Source of the DNA: Neocallimastix lanati (nom. inval.)
Taxonomy: Eukaryota; Neocallimastigomycota; Neocallimastigomycetes; Neocallimastigales; Neocallimastigaceae
Direction: 5' to 3'
Length of the DNA: 64,000 bases
NCBI GenBank assembly: GCA_016946835.1
Contig: JACVTC010000042.1
Coordinates: 520,001 to 584,000, forward strand
Positions within the stretch are counted from its first letter, which is position 1. Every line of letters starts with the position of its first letter. Positions 38,415 to 50,507 of this stretch are shown one piece after another. The translations under genes and the position numbers were made by a program. The notes below the pieces were generated by a model, which did not search any database, was not told where the DNA came from, and saw nothing but the letters and a program-made list of their open reading frames with translations.

Positions 38415-41400
38415 TGTTAATAAACACACAATTAAGATAATATTATAATTGTGTTTAAGTAAAGATGTTTTATATTCTTTATTATATATTAATATTTATT
38501 ATTATAATTATATATAATTAAGTATGTATGATCGTATATATATATTAAGGTTTTTTATTGTTAAAGAGATAAAAAAAAAATTAGGATTATTATTTAAGCA
38601 CGTTTTATAGTATTTCGAGTATTTTGTATTTGTAAAATATTGGATAATCATAGATTAAATTTTATATTAAAATATATTTTTAACATTCACCCTAAAATCT
38701 AGCTTCAAAAAAAACTTGATGTAAAGAAAAAAAAAAAAAATGAAAATAGATTTTGAAAAATTATACTACTTTTAATTTGATTAGGAGAGCTTTCTTAAAA
38801 AAAAACTTATTATATATAAGAAAAAAAAAAGATAGCACATTTTACACTATATTATTCAATTTTAGTAAGAAGGGAAATTCTAAATTTATCCATTAAAGTA
38901 TTGTTTAAGTATTTCGTGAATCCGTCGGCTAAATTTTCTTTAGTGTTTATGTAATTCAATTTGATTAATCCTTTATTAACAAGATCTCTAATATGATGAT
39001 ACCGAATATCAATGTGTTTCGACTTGGGATTAATTGACTGATTCTCACTATTATATATTGTTGCTTTATTGTCGACGAAAATTTTTACATTATTAATTTT
39101 TATTCCAAGTTCGTTTAATAAATTCTTATACCATAATGAATGCTTTGCGCATTCGCTTAAACTATAATACTCAGCTTCGGCCGTTGAGGTAGAAACGCAA
39201 TGTTGCAATTTCGAGAACCAACGGGTTGGAGTTCTTCCCATCATCATCAGGAATCCTGAAGTAGATTTTCTTGTGATTGAGTCTCCAGCGAAATCTGCGT
39301 CGACATAAACCTTAAGGTTAATACCTTTTTCAATTTTTATACCATAGTTTTTTGTGTACATTAAGTATCTGAATATTTTAAGAACATTATTCCAATCCTC
39401 TAAGTTAGGGTTATTGGATTTTCTTGCCGCTCTGCTCACAGCAAATAGGATATCAGGTCGGGTACAGATAGCAAGATATAATAGGTTTCCAATGACACTT
39501 CGGTATTTCGTTTCATTAAATTTTATGCATTTCAATTTATTATTTTCTACTGGTATTAAATTTTTTGATGGTGTAAGTTTATTAATTTCATATTTGAATA
39601 ATATATCGTTAATATATCTTATTTGATGTAAAATATAACCATTTCTGATCTTATTAAATTTAATTCCTATAACGAATTCTACATTACCTATATCTTTAAT
39701 ATTAAATTTTCTTTTTATTGAATCTTTTACAATTTTGATTTCATGATCTGTTCCGGCAATTAATATATCATCTACGTATACCGACAAAATGCATATTGTT
39801 TTATTATTCCTATCTGTCTTAAAATAAATACAAGGTTCACTCTTAGCTCTTCTAAAATTTAATTTAAGAAGTTCATTATTCAATTTTTCGTTCCATTCTT
39901 TTCCAGCTTGCTTTAAGCCATAAAGGGCTTTTTTAAGCTTCCAAAAACATTTATTGAATGAATGATGACCTTCGGGAGATTTCATATATATATCTTCTTT
40001 TAAATCTGCATTAAGGTATGCAGAGTTAATGTCTATTTGTTCGATATTAAAATTATGCTGAACAGCTATTGCTGTGATAATTCTTATTGTATCTTGTTTT
40101 AAAGTTGGAGCAAACGTTTCCTTGAAATCAATTCCATACTGCTGCGTATAACCTTTCGTAACTAATCTTGCTTTTCTTTTTATTATATTACCGTTTGAGT
40201 CTCTTTTATATTTAAATACCCAACGCGATGATATAACGTTAGATCCTTCTGGAACTGAATTTACAATCTGAAAAACATTTAGCTTTTCCATATTTTTTAA
40301 TTCTTCATTTACGGCTTCCATCCATTGCTCTTTATCTTTAAGGTTAAATATATCTTTAAAGTAATATGGTTCTCTGTATATACTGTTTTCTTCATTTAAT
40401 TTTGAAATATTCTTATCACTATATTTTATTCTTTTGTTTGATGTTTTTGCTTCATAATTAATGTTTCTTTTATTTATATTATTGTTTGTTGTATTGTGTT
40501 GATAGTGGGATATTTCAATTTTTTTGTTATTAGTATTATTTAATTTATTTACGTAATTAATTGTACTTTCCATATTAGATTCTTCAGTTGTATTTTTATT
40601 AGGAATATTATCATAATTTTTATTAAGATTATTGGTAATATTATTGTTATTAAATTCATTATTTCTATAGTTCCTTGTATTAGTGTTGCAAATATTATTG
40701 TTGTTTAATTTATTATTATTATTGATTGATGAATCATTGATATAGATATTACTTTGATTATTAGTGTTATTTTTATTGTTATTATTGAAAGTATTATTAC
40801 TAGTATTGTTAATGTTGTTTTCATTATTGATGTTGATATTATTTGAAGTAATGTTGTCATTTTCTGAATTATTATTATCTTCTGGATTATCATTTTTATT
40901 TTGTTTTTGTTTTTTATAAGTTTTATGTTTATTTTTATTTCTTAAAATATTGCTATTATATTGTGAATCGTTAATATTATTATAATTGTTTTGATAGTTG
41001 TGATTGTTGTTGTTGTATTTTTGATAATTATAATTGTTATAATTATTGTTTGAAAAATTTTTGACTGAGTAATCATTCACCCTGAATTCGTTATTGGAAT
41101 TATAGTTTAGTAAGACTGAATTTCCAGGATCGTTTTCAAAAAATTGGACAGTTCGAGATAGCACGATTTTATTGTTGGTTAAATCAAGAATTTTATAAGA
41201 TGATGGGTTATTGCAATATCCTAAGAAAATTCCAGGGTGTGAATTATTATCGAATTTGGATCGTAGTTCTTTTGGTATAAAGATAAATACTCTGCATCCA
41301 AAGACTCTAAATATGCTGTAATCAACAGGTTTATTATATAGAATCTCAAATGGTATTTTATTGTTTATACCCTGATGGGGTAAGCGATTGTGAATATAAT

Positions 41401-41453
41401 TTACTGTATCAACAGCAAATTCCCAAAAATTATGAGAAAGTTTTGATTCATTT
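38415..41453 (-). mobile_element. Ty1/copia retrotransposon 1, 5'-truncated
   Basis: The coding part at 38852-41453 is followed on its 3' side by a purine-rich TTTAGGGTGAA and the LTR-type terminus TGTTA, as in the intact element further right (TTTAGGGGGAA). A putative 3' LTR spans 38415-38685 with TGTTA...TAACA ends, but there is no second LTR to confirm it. The 5' half (5' LTR, gag, protease, integrase zinc finger and most of the core) is missing; the break is at about 41453. Confidence 0.7.
38852..41453 (-). pseudogene. Copia-type Pol fragment: integrase C-terminus, RT, RNase H
   Basis: The open frame continues upstream of the GTG at 41164 to the break (HNRLPHQGINNKIPFEILYN and RVFGCRVF are integrase C-terminal motifs). 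A strongly Asn-rich linker of about 250 residues follows, then RT_copia with the KARLVTKGYTQ motif and catalytic YVDD, then RNase H with DADFAGD, STAEAEYY and DNKATIYN. The reading frame is intact to the stop at 38852, so loss of the 5' half seems the main lesion. It would need a helper element to move. Confidence 0.88.
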
Positions 41454-41455
41454 AG

Positions 41456-42050
41456 TTAAAGAAATGTCATCCTTAAGGGAGACCCTTTTCCAAGCTTCTT
41501 CATTTTTCCTAAGAGCATCAATATAATCGAGAACACTGACACTCTTCTTCCTTTTCTTATCTAATTTCAAATATATGGATCAGAAACGAGTATTAAAGTC
41601 TTATACTCGCTTGTTTCTTTTAATTCTTAAGTCACGGAGCTCACGAAGTAACATATTCTGGTCTTCTTTAAGACCATAAAAAGTTTCTAGTGCTTCTATA
41701 ATTTCCTTTAAGGAAGGATTTTCATCCTTTTTCTTTTCTTCTGAATCAGATTCTTCTTCTTCGTCCTCACTTTCTGATTCAGAATCGGTAATGTAACTGT
41801 CAATTAAATCCTGGATAACTTCGCGAGGCTCTCCAGTAGACGTGAGTAAGCAGGAGGTAAAAATCGTTTTGGAATCAGTAACTTCCTCAAGTTTTATCCA
41901 TAATCGGATTTCTGATTCCCAAGATTTGATATAGAGATTTTCCTTTGAAATTTTCTCGATACCTTTTAATTCTTTTTTTAATTCTTTAAAATTAATTTTA
42001 TTTTCAGCCATTTGAAAATTTAAAAATGGTATTAATGCTATGATATCCAA
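41456..42050 (-). pseudogene. Gag of a Ty3-like retroelement, broken by two stops
   Basis: Likely start MAENKINFKE inside the longer frame from 42050. An acidic Ser/Glu stretch lies in the middle, and the gag-like ending FYGLKEDQNMLLRELRDLR is followed by a TAA, then DFNTRF, a TGA, and more protein in the same frame (KSVSVLDYIDALRKNEEAWK) up to the break at 41456. The pattern (helical, W/F-rich, DFNTRF) resembles Retrotrans_gag proteins. It belongs to a different element from the copia fragment it now touches. Confidence 0.6.
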
Positions 42051-42127
42051 TTTAAAAATATGTTTACTTTAAAAATATATTTAATAACTATTAAAAAAAA
42101 AAAATAAATTTATCTTTGTTTTATAAT

Positions 42128-42310
42128 AATATAATGATGGACTCAGAAAACCCTCTGACAATCCAATTCTTTATTCCAATAATAATTCAGACTCAGAATC
42201 TCTCTCTGAAAATCTAATAAATTAATTCAGACTCGAAAACACCCTTCGACAATCTGAAACAAAAAAAATTAAAATTCAGACTCAAAAACGCAATTTGAAA
42301 ATCTGAAGTT
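42128..42310. repeat. Four hairpin-forming direct repeats
   Basis: Four imperfect units of about 31-36 bases, at roughly 42137, 42184, 42224 and 42274. The last three start ATTCAGACTC, and the third and fourth end in TCTGAA, so TTCAGA and TCTGAA can pair in each. The second ends in AATCTAAT and the first is more degenerate. They lie on the gag start side of the broken gag. Confidence 0.7.
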
Positions 42311-43314
42311 TTTTATTATGAATTTTAATATTTATTATATTCTCTTAAGACACAGAATATGTATATCTTAATTTTTTTAATTTATTTGTAGTAATAACTT
42401 CTTTATTTAATTTTATTTAATATATTTATTTCTTTTATTAAAATAATTAATATAACATAAAACAAATTGTATAAATACTTAAATAATAATAATAATATAT
42501 ATTTATTTTTATTTTTTTTTATTTTTTTTTTTTGTATATATTTATTATTCTATTAATTCTTTGCCTTAATATTTAATGAAATATTAAATAAAAAGTTAAA
42601 ATACAAGCCAAACTATATAGTGTTGAACCATCAAATATATAGCTTGTTAACCCTTCTTACAATAAGTCCTCTTAGCTCTTTATTGATAAGTTGATAATGT
42701 CGATTGTTAATTACTAAGAGACTTAATAAAAAGAAGGTAGCAATATTAAATTCTTTTTAATTTGGCTAACTTATTGTTAGTAATAAAGAAGATAATAACG
42801 TATCCTTCCCAGTATCAACAAGATCAAAACAATAAAGTATTATGTGTGGGTGCTCAACTATCCCGCGTAGAGAGTTGTAAGACAGCTTATTTATATTTTT
42901 CTTTTTAATTAAAATTTAATTAATTATATAACGAATGATAGAAAATTTAACACACACAAAAAAAATTTCAATTATAAAAATTTCAATAAAAAAAATTTAA
43001 ATTATAAAAGTTTCCATTATAAAAAAAAATTTAATAATATAAAATAATAAAAATAATATACTTATTTGAAAATTAATATTAATAATCTAATTATATATAT
43101 ACTATATATATATTTTTTACATGTATATATAAAAAAAATAAGATAAACTTTTAAACATAAAAAAAAATTACAATTTATTATTTAGAATTATTAATTATAG
43201 AAAAAAAAATTTTATTTATATAATTTATTCTTATTTTAATAAAAAAAAAATTAAAAATTTGTACTACAAAAAAAAATTTTGCTGATTAATTTAATATTTA
43301 TTATTAATTAAAAA

Positions 43315-43362
<48 letters not shown>

Positions 43363-43498
43363 TAAAAGTTTGTTCTACACTAAAGAAAAATTTAATTTAT
43401 TATTTATTAAAAAAATTTATTAATGAAATATTTATTATTTTAATAAAAGGAAAAATCTATATATATATATATATTTTTTTAATTTTATTGAAAAATAA

Positions 43499-43529
<31 letters not shown>

Positions 43530-43589
43530 GGCGAACAAATTTATAAAAGCCTAAAATAAAATTAAAAAAAAACAATATATTTTAACGTC
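42311..43589. other. Non-coding stretch, possibly LTR and leader of the broken gag element
   Basis: No ORF. 42600-42900 is less AT-biased than its surroundings (contains ATCCCGCGTAGAGAG) and could be retroelement leader or LTR. 43310-43362 is a run of T with few interruptions. I cannot assign more. Confidence 0.4.
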
Positions 43590-43870
43590 ACTTCGCAAGA
43601 ATGACTAGGGTTTTATCAGGGATCGAACCTGACCTACCTCTTATTTTCTGCGCAAGTGAACAAACTATCACCTGTTGAAGTGTGTAGTTGCCTTCAGCGT
43701 GAAGGTTTTCCAGTTCTAGGGCGTATTTGCCTAATTGTCAAGGATTTGTTCCTTGAGATACTCGCGTTTACAATCTACAAAACCTTGCAAAATTGTAAAT
43801 AAGAGTTTATGAAATTAATATCCTGCAAGCTAACACTGTCTTACTCGAATATTAACTTCGTAAATTTGTT
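43585..43870 (-). other. GC-rich island with a tRNA-like T-arm
   Basis: On the minus strand TCAGG-TTCGATC-CCTGA at about 43616-43632 forms a perfect 5-bp stem with a 7-nt loop and contains an exact RNA polymerase III B-box (GGTTCGATCCC). I could not fold a full cloverleaf: the anticodon loop lacks U33 and the acceptor does not pair. A near-perfect 13-base inverted repeat (CACTTGCGCAGAA and TTCTTGCGAAGTG) brackets the T-arm. It may be a SINE or tRNA-derived element, or retroelement sequence. Confidence 0.45.
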
Positions 43871-44044
43871 AACTTTTTATTATTTTTTTTTATTATTATT
43901 TTTTTTTTATTTATAATCTATAATTAAATAAAGTTACTACAAAAACTAAAGTTTTCCCAAGTTTTTTTTTTTTTTTTTTTTTTATTATTATTATAACTTT
44001 TATTATTATTATTATTAATATTAAATTATTAATTATTATTATTT

Positions 44045-44140
44045 AACAAAACTTTTGGATAATCTGATAGTATACCCTGTCTGACTTGCAGCTTGCCTCT
44101 TCACGGCGTCATGCCACGCGGGTACCACGGCTACATAAAT
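44045..44140. other. Second short GC-rich island
   Basis: About 95 bases with more than half G+C (CTTCACGGCGTCATGCCACG and nearby CGCGGGTACC) in a region of well under 25 percent G+C. No clear ORF or RNA fold was found. It directly precedes the copia fragment on the plus strand. Confidence 0.5.
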
Positions 44141-44189
44141 ATTTTTGTTAAAAAGTAAAATCGAAATTATTGATGTAATTATCAATATG

Positions 44190-46830
44190 TTCAAATTTTT
44201 GAATAATATTTTTAATGAAAATAAAATTAAATATTTTAAATCAGATAATGGGTAGAGAATATAATAAAAGAAAAATTTTAGAATTTTGTAAAAATAATGG
44301 AATAAGAAAAATCTATTCCCCACCTTATAATCCTGAAAATAATGGTCTGGCTGAAAGGTTTAATCAAACCATTATTTCATGTGCAAAAACCTTATTATTT
44401 TGGAGCAAATTATCTGAATACTTCTGGGATTTTGACGTTACCTACGCAAATTATATATATAACAAAGTACCACATAGTGGTATTGATAATAAAATTCCAG
44501 AAGAAATCTTTTACAATAAAAAAGTCAATTTAAAATACATAAAAGTATTTAATTGTATTGCTTATTATAAGGATTATTCTCAAGATAAAGGAAAATTTAA
44601 CTCCAACGCTAACAAAGGAATTTTTCTAGGATTCGATGAACAATCCTATAGTTACCTTATTATGGATTATGAAAATTTCAAAATGCATCGTGTAAGAGAA
44701 ATTCAATGCATAGAAGACTAACCGGCTAATATTTCACTTTCTGATAATGTAACAAATGATTTGACCAACAGCAACTTCCTTAATTTTAATTTCATCAACA
44801 ATACTCAATTAACAAACCGTAGTAATTTCATTAATACAGTATATATAATAATAACGAAGATTTTAATTATCAATTAAATGATGTTAATAATTTATTTAAA
44901 AAATTAAATTTAAACGAAAAATCAGATGAAACTCAGATGGAAATTGATAATGAATTTTCTAATAAAAATAAATATAAGCCTGAATATAACAATCCCATTT
45001 CAATAAAGCGCTTCCAAAATACTTATGATAGCTATAATTTACATAGTAATTTAAATAAAAATTTATATAATAATTACTACAATAAAAACGATCATTATTA
45101 TGCTAAAAATAATAATTTCAAGTTTGATCAAAGTAAAAATATTTTTATTAATAAAAATATTTCAAAAAATGAGCAAAAAATAAAAAATTATAATAATATA
45201 AATCAAACCTTATTTAATAATAAACTAAGTAAAAACAATCCAGAACAAAATCAAACCTTGGTTAATAATTGTTAGAAAATTAGTATTTTTAGTTTATAAA
45301 TTTAATTAACATTTTAATTAATATTTTTATTTTATTACAACTTTTATTATAATTTTAAATATTAAATAGTTTATTATAAATAAATAGGATATATTATATT
45401 AATATATAGTTTATATAGTTTATGAATAAAGTTTTAAAAAAAATTTTTATTATTATAAGCCTCTTTTATATAGTTAATATTAAAGCATGTATTTAATGTA
45501 TTAAAATATGTATGATCCATCAAATGTATTTTGTATGTATAAATAACATTAAATTATATATTCTTAAAAAATAAGCCTTTTGCTTCAAATAAATAAAGTT
45601 AATAAATAAACAAATATTGAGATTTTTTAACAATAATAATAATTTAAACAAAAAAATTTTGAACAAAATCAAACCTTATTTAATAATAAGTTGAATAAAA
45701 ATAATTTTGAACAAAATATAATCCTATATAATAATAAACTGAATAAAAATTATTCTGAACAAAATCAAACCCTATTTAATAATAATTTTAATGCAAATAA
45801 TTCTGAAAAGAAATCAAATAATAAAAATTTCATTAACAATAAATTTCATATAAAGAAAAATCATCATGATAATAATAAACATGTTACAAAAAGTAAAAAT
45901 AATAAATATATCAAGAACTTAATATCAATATCAACCAATATTTCTATGACATACAATAACGCTATTACCTATAAAAATAAGGAATATCGGAAGGATGTTA
46001 TTAATAATGAACTTAACAACCTATATGACAATAAAATAATGACTTATGTTAAAAATATTCCAAAAGGGCAAAATGTAATTTCTACCAGATGGGTATTCAC
46101 AACCAAAACTGATGAAGATAATAATGTAATTACATTTAAGGCACGACTGGTCGCTAGGGGGATTTAGAAAGAAGGAATAGATTTTGATCTTACATATTCC
46201 CCTACATTAAATCTTGCCTGTATTAAATTAATTCTTTTTATTGCTGCAAAGTTTAAATGGAATTTCCAACAATTAGACATTAAAGCTGCCTATCTTAACG
46301 CTGATTTGGACAAAAACATTTATGTTTCCATTCCTCCAGGGGATGTAAATTACAAAAATGGATTTTGGCTATTAAATAAAGCACTATACAGCCTAAAACA
46401 ATCTAGCCGATAATGGAATATTAAAATTACAAAATTTCTTAACGATAATGGATTTGTACAACTTAATTCTGAAAAATGTATTTTTAAAAAAGCAGCAAAT
46501 GGAGTATTAATCGCTATTATAGGCATATACATAGACGATATGATTATTACGGGTTATGATAATGAAAATTTTTCTATAATAAATAAAATTAATAGAAAAT
46601 TTAAAATTTCAAAATGTGAACCAATAAAATACATTCTTGGAATAAAAATTGTTAAAGTTAAAAATAAATTTATTATTTCCAAAAAAGGATTTATTAAAAA
46701 ATTATTAGAAAAATTTAACATTATATATACAAAAAAGAAATAATACATCATGTACAGGCAATAATTTAATATCTGAAAATAAAGATCAATTTAATAAAAC
46801 TATTTATAAAAGCGCTATTTATAACTAATT
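44190..46830 (+). pseudogene. Broken copia Pol: integrase, Asn-rich linker, RT
   Basis: Integrase core is readable as KYFKSDNG, a one-base insertion near 44250, then REYNKRK and PPYNPENNGLAERFNQTI. After the Asn-rich linker and the inserted LTR come the RT motifs: STRWVF, KARLVARGI then TAG at 46165, TYSPTLNLACIKL, LNKALYSLKQSSR then TAA near 46411, and the catalytic IYIDDMIITG. The frame fails again at 46741 and homology ends near 46830 (NKTIYKSAIYN). Confidence 0.85.
45270..45632. mobile_element. Solo LTR (363 bp) inserted in copia element 2
   Basis: Starts TGTTAGAAAATTAG and ends TTTTTTAACA (inverted TGTTA/TAACA ends), flanked by the direct repeat ATAAT at 45265-45269 and 45633-45637. It interrupts the Asn-rich linker of copia element 2, so it is younger than that element. 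It is not similar by eye to the LTRs at 50189 or 56340. Confidence 0.85.
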
Positions 46831-46881
46831 AAGGATTTGAGAAAGAGTATAATTATAAAAAAAAAAAAAAAATTTTTTTAA

Positions 46882-46968
46882 TTATTTATTTAATGCTTTC
46901 AACAACGCATCAATACTTTCATCTATAATGATATTTCCTTTTTCAGTTAGATGAGTATGGTCATACCA
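46882..46968 (-). pseudogene. Possible C-terminal remnant of an SGNH/GDSL hydrolase
   Basis: Minus-strand reading gives WYDHTHLTEKGNIIIDESID and further residues, then a stop at 46882. D-x-x-H-L-T-x-x-G is the C-terminal catalytic Asp/His block of SGNH esterases, which are common as carbohydrate esterases in gut fungi. Upstream there is only a 13-base homopolymer and non-coding sequence. Only 29 codons are involved, so this may be chance. Confidence 0.35.
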
Positions 46969-47039
46969 AAAAAAAAAAAATACCAATATCTGTTTTGTTT
47001 TTATCTGAAACAGATATTAATAATTAATTTTTACATGAA

Positions 47040-47385
47040 TAATTGTTTTACTCCTTTAGTACATATAAATTATTTATTATTTATTATTTAATTATTTCTT
47101 ATTTAATTATTTCTTATTTAATTATTTCTTATTTAATTATTTATTATTTATTATTTATTATTTAATCATTTATTATTTATTATTTATTATTTATTATTAT
47201 TATTTATTATTTATTATTTATTATTTATTATTATTATTTATTATTTATTATTTATTATTTATTATTTATTATTTATTATTTATTATTTATTATTTATTAT
47301 TTATTATTTATTATTCAATTATTTATTATTTATTATTTATTATTTATTATTCAATTATTTATTATGTTATTTTTTTTTTTTATTT
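47040..47385. repeat. TTTATTA minisatellite
   Basis: The same 7-bp unit as at 25541-26195, with TAATTATTTCT variants in the first 100 bases. Confidence 0.9.
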
Positions 47386-47424
47386 CTATTTTTTTTTTTA
47401 TTATTTATACATTTTGTATTTTGT

Positions 47425-48768
47425 TTAAGTAAAAATAATTATCAATATTTTAATTATAATAAAATAAATATTATTTTTTTTTTCTTTATCAAATTCCTCT
47501 TTCTCAATATAATAAATATCGATAATTTCACAAATTTCTATTAATTGATTTATATCCAGATTTAAACTAATCGCCAATTCCCTAATACTACGTTTTGGAT
47601 TATTTATAAAATTTTTAATAATTTTTAATTCATCCTTAGACAATTTACAATTCTTCTTAATTTCATCTAGAGATAATATTCCTTGTTTCAACAATAGCAT
47701 TGCAAAATGAATCCCTGAAATTTTTTTTCCTTCTTCTTTTCCTTCTTCTTTTCCTTTTTTTTCTCATTTTTTTTCTCCATTTTTTTCTCCTTCTATGTAT
47801 TTTTCTTTACCATATTCACTCATTGCAGATAAATGATCCCTTTCAACTTTTTCTATTCTTTCATACGCTTCACGAATTTCTCCACGAGTTCCTAAATAAT
47901 TAAGATAATTATATGCTCTTTTAAATAATTTTTTTTTGGTATCTTTATATATTTCAGGTTTCAACAAAAATTTAATCCAACTATATTTTTCTGATTCAAG
48001 TTGATTTTTATTTATTTCATTTAAAAATTTAGGCAATTCAATAAAATGAAAAATCAAAGAATTTTCAAAAATTTCTGTTTTATTTGTTTGAGTATTTTGA
48101 ATAGTATATACAGAGTGACATCTATTTTGTAATTCGTTTATTTACGCATTATATTCACTTTCATTATTAAATTGTTCACTATTTACCGTACTATCCTTAA
48201 TGGCAACATAATTTAATATATTTATCATAACTAAATCTGGTACTTTTTCATATGGTTCATTTCTGGGTAAAGAATGGAAAATTATACCAGCAGCATAGTA
48301 TAATGATCGCTTCCCCATATGACCTTTATTATTCATTTGAATTTCAATATTAATTAGTTTGTTCGTCCTGGTTTTCGCAAGTAAATCTATATTTTCAGGA
48401 TATATTATTTTATCAATATCTCGTTTTTTTCTTTCATTTGTTTCTCTTAAGTTATAATTTGAAGATGGTGATTCTATAAATGCATTAACTAATAAATCCA
48501 TTTTTCCCAATTTTCCATATAATTCACTATTTTCTTCTTTATCATTTACCTCTTTTTCTTCATTGGATTGATTTGTTTCTTTTACAGGAACTATCTCTGT
48601 GTCTGTGTTAATATAAAATAAATCTACAATTGGATCTTCTTCAAATTCCAATATTTTATTTAAAAAATCAATCATTATATCTTTGTTTTGAGGTATCCCA
48701 AATAAATTTTTAAATATAAGATCATTTTTCGGATCAAGCATCTCTTTTTCTTTTTCAAAAATATTCAT
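47425..48768 (-). pseudogene. PD-(D/E)XK nuclease family (Rpn/transposase-like) gene with two in-frame stops
   Basis: A single reading frame from the ATG at 48768 to the stop at 47425, interrupted only by TAA at 48142-48144 and TGA at 47764-47766. The N-terminal opening LDPKNDLIFKNLFG is typical of this family. The nuclease core shows KMDLLV and NIEIQMNNKG (D...E-x-Q), then RSLYYAAGI and VMINILNY. After the first stop the frame continues into the helical part (FIELPKFLNE, LNYLGTRGEIREAYER), and after the second into a KEEGKEEGK tail, also typical. Known: such proteins are abundant in bacteria as recombination-promoting nucleases and occur in gut fungi, probably by transfer. No terminal repeats were seen. 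Confidence 0.8.
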
Positions 48769-50183
48769 TATCTAAAAATTAAATTAATTAAAATTAAATT
48801 TTAAAATTTTTATTTTATTGTCTTTCTTTTTATTTATTTATTTATTTTTTTTTTTTTTAAAAAATTTTAAAATATCAATATCAAAAATATTTAGTAAAAA
48901 TTTTATTATATTATATCAATATCAAAAATAAATATTTTAATTTTATTAATTATATTTTTATATTCTTTAAAAGTTATATTAAAATGATGGTTTAATTACT
49001 CTAAATTAGTATAATAAATATTATCTTAAAATCTTATTATATATTATTTTATATCTTTGTTATATTACATTATTAAAAATATATTAAATTAAGTTAAGAA
49101 CTCTATGAATCTAAAAAGAATAATAATTCAATAAAAAAGAAAAATGTTAAATAAACATTTTAGAAGGGGACTTTTTATGAAAAGAAGAAATAATTAGTCA
49201 AATATAATGAAGTGTTATTAATAATTTAAAAAATAAATAATTAATATTTTTAAGTTATATTATTGAAAATATAACTTCTTTGAATTATAAATAATTTTTG
49301 TGTAATTATTTATAAAATAAATTTTGTGCAAAATTAATAGTTTATTATAAAAAAAATGAACAAAACTTTCTTTATAATTTTTATTATTATAAGTTGTAAA
49401 ATAAATTCTTTCTTAAAAGTTAGAAATTAAATACAACTTTATAATAACATTAGAATATTAATAAATATATTATTTTGTTATCAAATATCAATATCAAAAA
49501 TAAATATTTCAATTTTATTAATATCAATATCAATGAAAGTTATAAAAAAAATATTAAATATGATGAAATTATTACTTTTTAATAATAAATTCACACTAAA
49601 ATCAATATATTTTTATTTAAAAAAGATTAAATATAAGGTATTATTAATTAAAGAAAAAATAATAATAAATAAAAATATTAATTTTATAAACATAAGTAAT
49701 ATTAATTATATTTATTTAATATATATAATTGTTTTTCAGATAAAATTGGCCTTTTTTTACAATTACATATTATTAATATTTCCGTATATATAAGAGAATT
49801 TATTAAATCTATAATAATTTTATTAACCTATATTGTATTGATTCAAAAACATAATAATTATTATTTTATTATGATCAAATGTCCAATTTTTTTTTTTTTT
49901 TTTTTTTACTTTTTAATTCTTTTATATTTTATATATGTATTTATGTTTTTAACAGCAGCAAATATTGCTTAGTCTTTATTAATATTTAATAGATTACATG
50001 TAAAATAAAAAATTTAAAAATAAAAATTAAAAATAACAAAACAATAAAATTTTAAAAAAAATAACAAAATAACACAAAAATTATATTTTATATAATATGA
50101 ATATTTCATGTTTTTTAAAATCTACCAATTGTGAAAATGTTTTAATATTCAAAATATTTAAAATCATTATCTTATTATTTGAA
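48769..50183. other. Non-coding spacer
   Basis: AT-rich. The phrase TATCAATATCAAAAATAAAT occurs at 48936 and 49486. The 86-codon frame at 49533-49793 is Ile/Lys/Asn-rich and looks random. Nothing else identifiable. Confidence 0.6.
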
Positions 50184-50188
50184 TATTA

Positions 50189-50501
50189 TGTTATTAAATT
50201 TTAGTTTTTGATATGTGATCACTTTATTTATTTTTATTATTTTTATTATTATTTTAATAACTATATATTTTTAGTAATATTTTATATTATAGGATTAATT
50301 ATCATAATCCTTAAATGTATATACATTAATAAAATTTAATTTAACTATATTAGTTATAATTGTAAATATATGATGTACATCATTAATACGCCTCATAATA
50401 TTTTACATTATACAAAATAATGAAAAACATATTTAATTTAATAAATAAGTAAATCTTAATTATACAAGACTTAATTAAAATATTAAACTTTATTTTTAAC
50501 A
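50189..50501 (-). repeat. 3' LTR of copia element 3
   Basis: 313 bp, the same as the copy at 56340-56652 as far as I can read. Next to it at 50502-50510 lies the polypurine tract (minus strand AGGGGGAA directly before TGTTA). Confidence 0.93.
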
Positions 50502-50507
50502 TTCCCC

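Larger units (their letters stand above)
44150..46830 (+). mobile_element. Ty1/copia retrotransposon 2, degenerate, no LTRs of its own seen
   Basis: A decayed copy running from the integrase core to the middle of the RT-RNase H linker, interrupted by a solo LTR at 45270-45632. Both ends look truncated. Confidence 0.8.

Noticed and set aside
40705-40893. Frames opposite or shifted within Asn-rich regions (also 52814-53068, 59368-59649, 61560-61751, 63272-63454)
   Set aside because: Low-complexity AAT/ATT/TTA repeats open several frames at once.
43595-43670. Functional tRNA gene on the minus strand
   Set aside because: The T-arm is perfect, but the anticodon arm and acceptor stem do not fold, so at most it is a tRNA-derived element.
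44039-44323. 94-codon minus-strand frame ending TIRLSKSFVK
   Set aside because: Overlaps the GC-rich island and the opposite strand of the copia integrase; no recognisable domain.
49533-49793. 86-codon plus-strand frame
   Set aside because: Random-looking AT-codon composition, with no motif and no matching neighbour.
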